From an uncultured Clostridia bacterium (GTDB taxonomy: Bacteria; Bacillota; Clostridia; Oscillospirales; Acutalibacteraceae): 9,428 nt of DNA. Shown one piece after another: positions 6,023-9,428 of this stretch. The DNA lies in the NCBI GenBank assembly GCA_946405565.1, contig CAMJHU010000040.1, positions 1-9,428 of the forward strand, given 5' to 3'. The notes beneath the pieces are model-generated. The model did not search any database. It was not told the DNA's origin and saw nothing but the letters and a program-made list of their open reading frames with translations. Positions within the stretch are counted from its first letter, which is position 1. Each line of letters opens with the position of its first letter. Position numbers and translations under genes: made by a program.

Positions 6023-7446
6023 TGAATACGCAGCTTTCCAGTGTTATCATCACGGTTCTCTACATGGTCGCGTCGGTGCTGTTTATCCGCGGCATCAAGC
6101 TGCTGGGGAAGGCGGACACCGCACGCCGCGGCAACCTGCTTTCCTCCGTCGGTATGATGATCGCGGTTGTCACCGTGCTTGCCGAGAAGGAAGTGGTGGG
6201 TTCCTTCACCGCTAATCCCCTCACCAACGGCTATGTCTATGTCATCGCGGCAGTTGCCATTGGCGCTATCATCGGCGCGGTGTGGTCGCAGAAGGTCGAA
6301 ATGACCGGTATGCCCCAGCTTGTCGCGCTGTTCAATGGCTTCGGCGGTCTTTCGTCGCTGCTGGTCGCGCTCACCCAGTATCTCAACCGTCCCCGGTCTG
6401 ACGCGTTTACGGCTGTCACCCTCGGTCTGACCATCGCCATCGGCGCGATTGCCTTCACCGGTTCGGTCGTGGCATGGGGCAAGCTCTCCGGCAAGATGTT
6501 CAAGAAATCCGTTGCCATTCCCGGCAAGAATTATGTCAACGCGGTACTGGCTGCCGCCGGTCTGATCGGCGTGGGCGTGTATGCCTGCTCCGGCGCCAAT
6601 GAGAAGCTCGGTCTGTACGGTATTGTCGCGGTGACTGCCGCTTATCTGATTCTCGGCTTTACGATGGTCATTTCCATCGGCGGCGGCGATATGCCGGTTA
6701 TTATCTCTCTGCTGAACGCTTTCTCCGGTCTGGCGGCTGCGTTTGCGGGTCTGGCGATTGCCAATTCCGTGCTGGTGGTTTCCGGCTGTCTGGTGGGTAC
6801 CTCCGGTCTGATTCTGACCCTGATCATGTGCAAAGCCATGAACCGTACCCTTTACAGCCTGCTCTTCGGCAGCTTCGGCGCCAAGTCCTCCAAGAAGGGT
6901 GAGGGCAGCGGCAAGGAGCCGAAGGCGATGTCCGTCGAGGACGCCTACCTTATTCTCGAAGCCGCCAGCTCGGTGGTCTTCATTCCCGGCTACGGCATGG
7001 CTGTGGCACAGGCACAGCACGCCGTCAAGGAGCTTGCCGATAAGCTTGAAGAAAACGGCGCGGAAGTCAACTTTGCGATTCACCCCGTGGCAGGCAGAAT
7101 GCCCGGTCATATGAACGTGCTGCTGGCGGAAGCCAATGTTCCCTATGAGCAGCTCAAGACCGCTGACGAAATGAATCCTCAGATGCCCAACACCGATGTG
7201 GCGATTGTCATCGGCGCGAACGACGTTGTCAATCCCTCCGCCGTCAACGACGAATCCTCGCCGCTCTACGGTATGCCCATCATCAACGCCTATGAAGCCC
7301 GCACGGTCTTTGTCCTCAAGCGCGGCAAGGGCACCGGCTTCTCCGGCATTGAGAATCCGCTCTTCACCAACGACAACACGGTTATGATCTACGGCGACGC
7401 GAAGCAGACCGTTTCCTCGCTGGTCAGCGAATTTGACGAGGGCTGA
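6022..7446 (+). CDS. pntB: NAD(P) transhydrogenase, subunit beta (membrane domain II plus NADP(H)-binding domain III)
   Basis: 474 residues, the usual family length. The N-terminal about 285 residues form eight or nine helices containing VEMTGMPQLVALFNGFGG (Asn105 at the site of E. coli beta-His91) and GGGDMPVIISLLNAFSG with the conserved Asp223 and Asn232. The C-terminal domain binds NADP(H): GYGMAVAQ (323-330), GRMPGHMNVLLAEANVPY (358-375), VIGANDVVNPSA (396-407), KRGKGTGFSGIENPLF (433-448) and GDAK (458-461). It takes the hydride from NADH bound to PntAA. The start overlaps the pntAB stop by one base, with AAGGAGGA at about 6002-6009. The whole membrane part contains no histidine, which is unusual for the proton path (see findings). 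Nothing is truncated, and the transcript ends at the palindrome 40 nt downstream. Confidence 0.96.
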   Translation: MNTQLSSVIITVLYMVASVLFIRGIKLLGKADTARRGNLLSSVGMMIAVVTVLAEKEVVGSFTANPLTNGYVYVIAAVAIGAIIGAVWSQKVEMTGMPQLVALFNGFGGLSSLLVALTQYLNRPRSDAFTAVTLGLTIAIGAIAFTGSVVAWGKLSGKMFKKSVAIPGKNYVNAVLAAAGLIGVGVYACSGANEKLGLYGIVAVTAAYLILGFTMVISIGGGDMPVIISLLNAFSGLAAAFAGLAIANSVLVVSGCLVGTSGLILTLIMCKAMNRTLYSLLFGSFGAKSSKKGEGSGKEPKAMSVEDAYLILEAASSVVFIPGYGMAVAQAQHAVKELADKLEENGAEVNFAIHPVAGRMPGHMNVLLAEANVPYEQLKTADEMNPQMPNTDVAIVIGANDVVNPSAVNDESSPLYGMPIINAYEARTVFVLKRGKGTGFSGIENPLFTNDNTVMIYGDAKQTVSSLVSEFDEG

Positions 7447-7487
7447 TAGACCTTTGTTCCCCGTTATAAAATTAGCAACTGCCTGAA

Positions 7488-7530
7488 AAAACACCCCGTG
7501 AAGGATCATTGATCCTTCACGGGGTGTTTT
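7488..7530. terminator. Bidirectional intrinsic terminator between pntB and the minus-strand gene
   Basis: A perfect inverted repeat with 21-nt arms: AAAACACCCCGTGAAGGATC begins at 7488 and its complement ends in GGGGTGTTTT at 7530, with the centre at 7509. A GC-rich stem flanked by A-run and T-run gives a U-tract on either strand, so it can end both the pnt operon and the convergent gene at 7550-7828. Confidence 0.92.
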
Positions 7531-7549
7531 GAATGTGTCAAAAAATGAA

Positions 7550-7828
7550 TTAAACGTTAAAGCGGTTGAGCCATGCCTCGGCGATTTCCAGCGCATCGGT
7601 AAAGCTGGCTTTCTGCGCGGTCTGCCGGATTTTGCCCTTGCCCTTGATGTCAGGGTCAGTGAGCTGAAGTTCAATGTCGAACTTGGTGCCGATATCCACT
7701 TCACCGACTTTTTTGGTAGCGGTTTCACGAATCAGAATGATATACTTGTCGGTGATATTGCCGTAATAGATTTCATTGCCGCAGCGAACCAGCGAACGAC
7801 CTTTATAGGTTAAATATTGGTTTTCCAT
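7550..7828 (-). CDS. Conserved hypothetical protein, 92 aa
   Basis: Starts at the ATG reading leftward from 7828, with GGAGG on the minus strand (CCTCC at 7839-7843) about 10 nt upstream and an extended -10 promoter further up. The reading frame stays open past this ATG to 8107 only because it runs through the RNA gene, so the longer version is rejected. The protein begins MENQYLTYKGRSLVR, has alternating beta-type segments (NEIYYGNITDKYIILIRE, and KFDIELQLTDPD) and ends in a helix DALEIAEAWLNRF. No signal peptide or membrane helix. It reminds me of a small conserved hypothetical family common in Ruminococcaceae, often of similar length, with no known function. It is convergent with pntB and shares its terminator. 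Confidence 0.85.
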   Translation of the reverse strand: MENQYLTYKGRSLVRCGNEIYYGNITDKYIILIRETATKKVGEVDIGTKFDIELQLTDPDIKGKGKIRQTAQKASFTDALEIAEAWLNRFNV

Positions 7829-7868
7829 CAATAGACAGCCTCCTTGGTAAATTCCGATAATACAATTT

Positions 7869-7877
7869 ATTCTAGCA
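7869..7877 (-). promoter_or_regulatory. Extended -10 promoter of the 92-aa gene
   Basis: On the minus strand TGCTAGAAT, an extended -10 (TG-N-TAGAAT). There is no good -35 hexamer at 16-18 bases upstream (TTACTT at best), which is common for extended -10 promoters. The predicted start lies about 7 nt further left, near 7862, leaving a short leader with the GGAGG site. It separates this gene from the RNA terminator upstream. Confidence 0.55.
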
Positions 7878-7944
7878 CAAAAATGAGGGAAAAGTAATAA
7901 ACAAATCTTGAATTTTAGTTGATTTTCAGCTGTCTTGTGAAAAA

Positions 7945-8150
7945 AATAAAAAAATCCCGCCCGACCGTAATGTGCTTTAAATAACCTGCTACTAAAAGTA
8001 ACAGGTGGGTGCCATCCCAACGGCTTCACGCTCCCTTCTTCCGTACTCAGCTCAGGGCTGCGGGAGGTCTGCAATCCACCGCCGAAGTGCTGGCTCCCTA
8101 TGATCAAGTTGTAGGGTTATAAAAGCACAGTCCGCGAATCAGGCAGGATG
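7945..8150 (-). ncRNA. ssrS: 6S RNA (SsrS) candidate
   Basis: On the minus strand the ends form a long closing stem. ATCCTGCCTGA (8149-8139) pairs with TCGGGCGGGAT (7964-7954), 11 pairs with two G-U. After an internal loop GTGCTTT (8128-8122) pairs with AAAGCAC (7978-7972). The 3' end runs straight into TTTTTTTATTTTTTT, so the closing stem also serves as terminator. Inside, the 3' side carries a 10-bp hairpin, ACCTGTTACT/AGTAGCAGGT (about 8006-7984). The apical part includes GGGAG/CTCCC and CCCTA/TAGGG pairings. About 200 nt, a long rod, an open central region and a small 3'-side hairpin are the 6S architecture. 6S mimics an open promoter and sequesters the sigma-A RNA polymerase holoenzyme. 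I assign it from architecture and resemblance of GGGATGGCACCCACCTG to clostridial 6S. SRP RNA, tmRNA and RNase P signatures are absent. No clear promoter was found upstream. Confidence 0.7.
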
Positions 8151-8213
8151 TATGATCATTTCAATATTTAATTTTCAATCGTAGTGGGCGCGGTGATAGT
8201 GTATGTGAAAAAA

Positions 8214-8248
8214 TGTAAAATATGAGTGTCCACAAACTGTTTTTTACA
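8214..8248 (-). terminator. Weak intrinsic terminator of the DUF1292 gene
   Basis: On the minus strand TGTAAAA (8248-8242, overlapping the stop codon) pairs with TTTTACA (8220-8214), directly followed by six U. The stem is AU-only with a loop of about 21 nt, so strength is doubtful. Some read-through toward the 6S-like RNA is possible. Confidence 0.4.
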
Positions 8249-8594
8249 ATTCCTCACCTTCATAAAGCTCCTGAAACCGCTCCTGAAACACATCGGCTAC
8301 AGCCTGAAGCAGTTCCTCATCGTCGATTTCAGCCAATTCCTCCTGATTGTCTTCCGTGACAACACGCAGAATAATATATTCCCCTTCGCCGGTTTCTTCG
8401 TTGAGCGAAGCCAGCGGCAGCAATGCCACAAAACGTCCGTCTCTGGTGTCAATGGCATCGAGCACCTCGAATTCCGACATACGTCCTTCGTCGTCTACCA
8501 GCGTAACGATGGAATCCGAGTCCTGCTCCTCCTCAGGGGACAGAACATCGTCCGGATTCTCGGTTGGATTTTGTGAATTGATTTCGTCCTTCAT
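8244..8594 (-). CDS. DUF1292 family protein (YrzB-like)
   Basis: A 116-residue, very acidic small protein. After a disordered, acidic N-terminus (residues 1-28), the DUF1292 core appears: SIVTLVDDEGRMSEFEVLDAI (28-48), then FVALLPL (55-61), EYIILRVV (72-79) and the helical end IDDEELLQAVADVFQERFQEL (90-110). The family is widespread in Firmicutes, often beside yrrK/ruvX and yrzL; its molecular role is not established. The chosen start at 8594 has AGAGGA 7 nt upstream; an out-of-frame ATG lies 4 nt earlier at 8598. It is cytoplasmic, with no signal peptide. It has its own promoter with a hairpin-containing leader. It lies upstream of the 6S-like RNA on the same strand, without the usual yrrK neighbour inside the window. 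Confidence 0.92.
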   Translation of the reverse strand: MKDEINSQNPTENPDDVLSPEEEQDSDSIVTLVDDEGRMSEFEVLDAIDTRDGRFVALLPLASLNEETGEGEYIILRVVTEDNQEELAEIDDEELLQAVADVFQERFQELYEGEEL

Positions 8595-8648
8595 TCATGG
8601 GTCCTCTCTGTGTCAATGGGACAAAAACATCAGTCAAAACGTTGTCTC

Positions 8649-8670
8649 CGGCAGAATCGCCGTTCTGCCG
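8649..8670 (-). repeat. Hairpin in the DUF1292 leader
   Basis: On the minus strand CGGCAGAA pairs perfectly with TTCTGCCG (8 bp, loop CGGCGA) in the roughly 95-nt leader between promoter and start codon. There is no U-tract directly after it, so it is not a typical terminator; it could affect stability or translation. Confidence 0.5.
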
Positions 8671-8695
8671 TTCCGCCGTCCCCTGACCGCTTAGT

Positions 8696-8724
8696 ATTTT
8701 ACAACCTTTTTTTCGATTAGTCAA
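8696..8724 (-). promoter_or_regulatory. Sigma-A promoter of the DUF1292 gene
   Basis: On the minus strand TTGACT (8724-8719), a 17-base spacer and TAAAAT (8701-8696). Transcription should start near 8690. It is divergent from the plus-strand RNA promoter about 60 bases away. Confidence 0.75.
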
Positions 8725-8782
8725 TAGGAATTTTGGAATATTCAAAATTTCATAATTTTTTTCAAGAATCTGAAAAAAACTC

Positions 8783-8811
8783 TTGACAAATGCACAATCA
8801 TATGTTATAGT
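8783..8811 (+). promoter_or_regulatory. Strong sigma-A promoter of the large noncoding RNA
   Basis: TTGACA (8783-8788), a 17-base spacer, extended -10 TG (8803-8804) and TATAGT (8806-8811). Predicted start near 8818. No ribosome binding site with a substantial coding frame follows, so it drives an RNA rather than an ordinary gene. Confidence 0.85.
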
Positions 8812-8817
8812 ATAGGT

Positions 8818-9428
8818 GAGCTTAGGAAAGCAAAACAAAACAGCCAAAGAGATTTCAAAGCCGTCAAAAAAGCAAATGTAAGGGTCAAAGAAGAGGCAAA
8901 AAGTGGGTGTTGAAACATTTGATGGTTGAACCGACAAATACGAAAGCTGAATGTTAAAGCGGAAATTTGTAAAGAACAGTTCAAAAAGCGGTAAAAAATG
9001 CGGTATCCTGTAAATGCCAAAAAGGTAAATCGAAGATTCGATTGAAAAATGGAACCGGAATGCAAAAGAAATCTCTTGAAAACAGACATCATGAGAACCA
9101 CTCGGTATGTCTGAAAAAGGTTGCTAAGTTAACGAAATTCCTAAGCAATCAAAAAGAATCGAGGTGTTTCCGATGGATGAAATAATAATCGCACAATACA
9201 TCGGAACGGAAGCACAGGGATTCAAGAATGCTGTACAATAACGAATAGGCACAGCGCGTGAGGAGCATTCCGCGGCAACCGATTCTTAGCAGATCGGATG
9301 ATGCAACACGGAAGCCGACGCATAATTGATTGAAAATGATGCCTTGAGGATTGTAAACAGCTAAATGAATACCGAAAGGTCTTCCAATAATAGTAAGCCC
9401 GGAAGCGGTACGTCAAGCCGCTTCAAAA
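8818..9428 (+). ncRNA. Large structured noncoding RNA candidate (3' end outside window)
   Basis: More than 600 nt after a consensus promoter, with no credible protein gene, very A-rich linkers and many complementarities. Nested long-range helices: GCTTAGGAA (8820-8828) with 9138-9146, and AAGAGATTTC (8847-8856) with 9068-9077. Inside the latter: CAAATGT (8873-8879)/8915-8921, ACAAAT (8934-8939)/8965-8970, CGGTATCC (9001-9008)/9051-9057 with one bulge, and AATCGA/TCGATT (9028-9043). Then hairpins CAGACAT/ATGTCTG (9083-9113), GGTTGCT/AGCAATC (9119-9150) and TTCCGATG/CATCGGAA (9168-9206). A second domain is closed by GCTGTACAAT (9230-9239)/9350-9361 with a 2-nt bulge and contains CCGAT/ATCGG (9279-9297) and GCAT/ATGC (9320-9342). 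A 3' hairpin GAAGCGG/CCGCTTC (9402-9424) follows. Size and style resemble ROOL, GOLLD or OLE RNAs; class not determined. No terminator is visible before the window ends. Confidence 0.75.
9173..9241 (+). CDS. Possible 22-codon small ORF inside the large RNA
   Basis: An ATG preceded by GAGGTG (9161-9166, spacing 6) opens a 22-codon frame, MDEIIIAQYIGTEAQGF and five more residues, ending in TAA. The start codon lies in the 5' arm of the TTCCGATG/CATCGGAA helix and would be sequestered when folded. The RNA is so rich in structure that this frame may be chance. No similarity recognised. Confidence 0.15.
   Translation: MDEIIIAQYIGTEAQGFKNAVQ

Noticed and set aside
5962..7728. A 588-codon open frame on the minus strand across pntAB and pntB
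   Set aside because: It is the antisense shadow of a codon-biased, high-GC-third-position gene; its translation is low-complexity and His/Gly/Arg-rich, with no family, and it crosses the bidirectional terminator.
7829..8107. N-terminal extension of the 92-aa minus-strand gene to 8107
   Set aside because: The extension would translate through the 6S-like RNA and its U-tract; the ATG at 7828 has a ribosome binding site and its own promoter.
8533..9101. Minus-strand frames of 98-134 codons upstream of the DUF1292 gene
   Set aside because: They are Phe/Leu-rich translations of the A-rich plus-strand RNA, overlap each other and the promoters, and lack ribosome binding sites.
8818..9428. CRISPR array or tandem repeat in the A-rich region
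   Set aside because: AAAG and AAAAAG motifs recur irregularly, but there is no constant repeat unit or spacer length; the order is helices separated by A-rich linkers.

Overview
The window looks like a chromosomal segment of a gut- or rumen-type clostridium (Firmicutes, probably Ruminococcaceae/Oscillospiraceae). The grounds are strong AGGAGG-type ribosome binding sites, TTGACA/TATAAT promoters, a DUF1292 protein, a short two-helix sensor kinase beside an FtsX-type permease, and a three-subunit PntAA/PntAB/PntB transhydrogenase. This placement is by recognition, not by search.

Layout. (1) 1-3222, plus strand: the C-terminal two thirds or so of an FtsX/MacB-type ABC permease, then an OmpR-family response regulator and a small sensor histidine kinase. 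This is a classic envelope-stress or antimicrobial-peptide sensing module; the ATPase should lie upstream of the window. (2) 3411-4264: a stand-alone lipoprotein gene with its own promoter. (3) 4428-7530: the proton-translocating NAD(P) transhydrogenase operon pntAA-pntAB-pntB. It has an extended -10 promoter, a roughly 110-nt leader holding two hairpins (the second looks like an intrinsic terminator, so an attenuator), and a perfect-palindrome bidirectional terminator at the end. (4) 7550-8724, minus strand: a 92-aa conserved hypothetical protein, a roughly 200-nt rod-shaped RNA that I read as 6S RNA, and a DUF1292 protein with its own promoter. (5) 8783-9428, plus strand: a consensus promoter followed by at least 600 nt with no substantial sense-strand protein gene. 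The sequence is A-rich and full of long-range and local perfect complementarities, and I read it as a large structured noncoding RNA that runs off the window.

Functionally, the two-component pair probably controls the adjacent transporter. The transhydrogenase couples the proton gradient to NADPH formation from NADH, and its leader suggests transcriptional control. The two RNA loci (the 6S-like RNA and the large RNA) make the last 1.5 kb RNA-rich. The large RNA is the most interesting item: its size, A-rich linkers, multibranch layout and lack of a protein partner recall the large ornate RNA classes (ROOL, GOLLD, OLE), but I cannot assign it to one without a covariance-model search.
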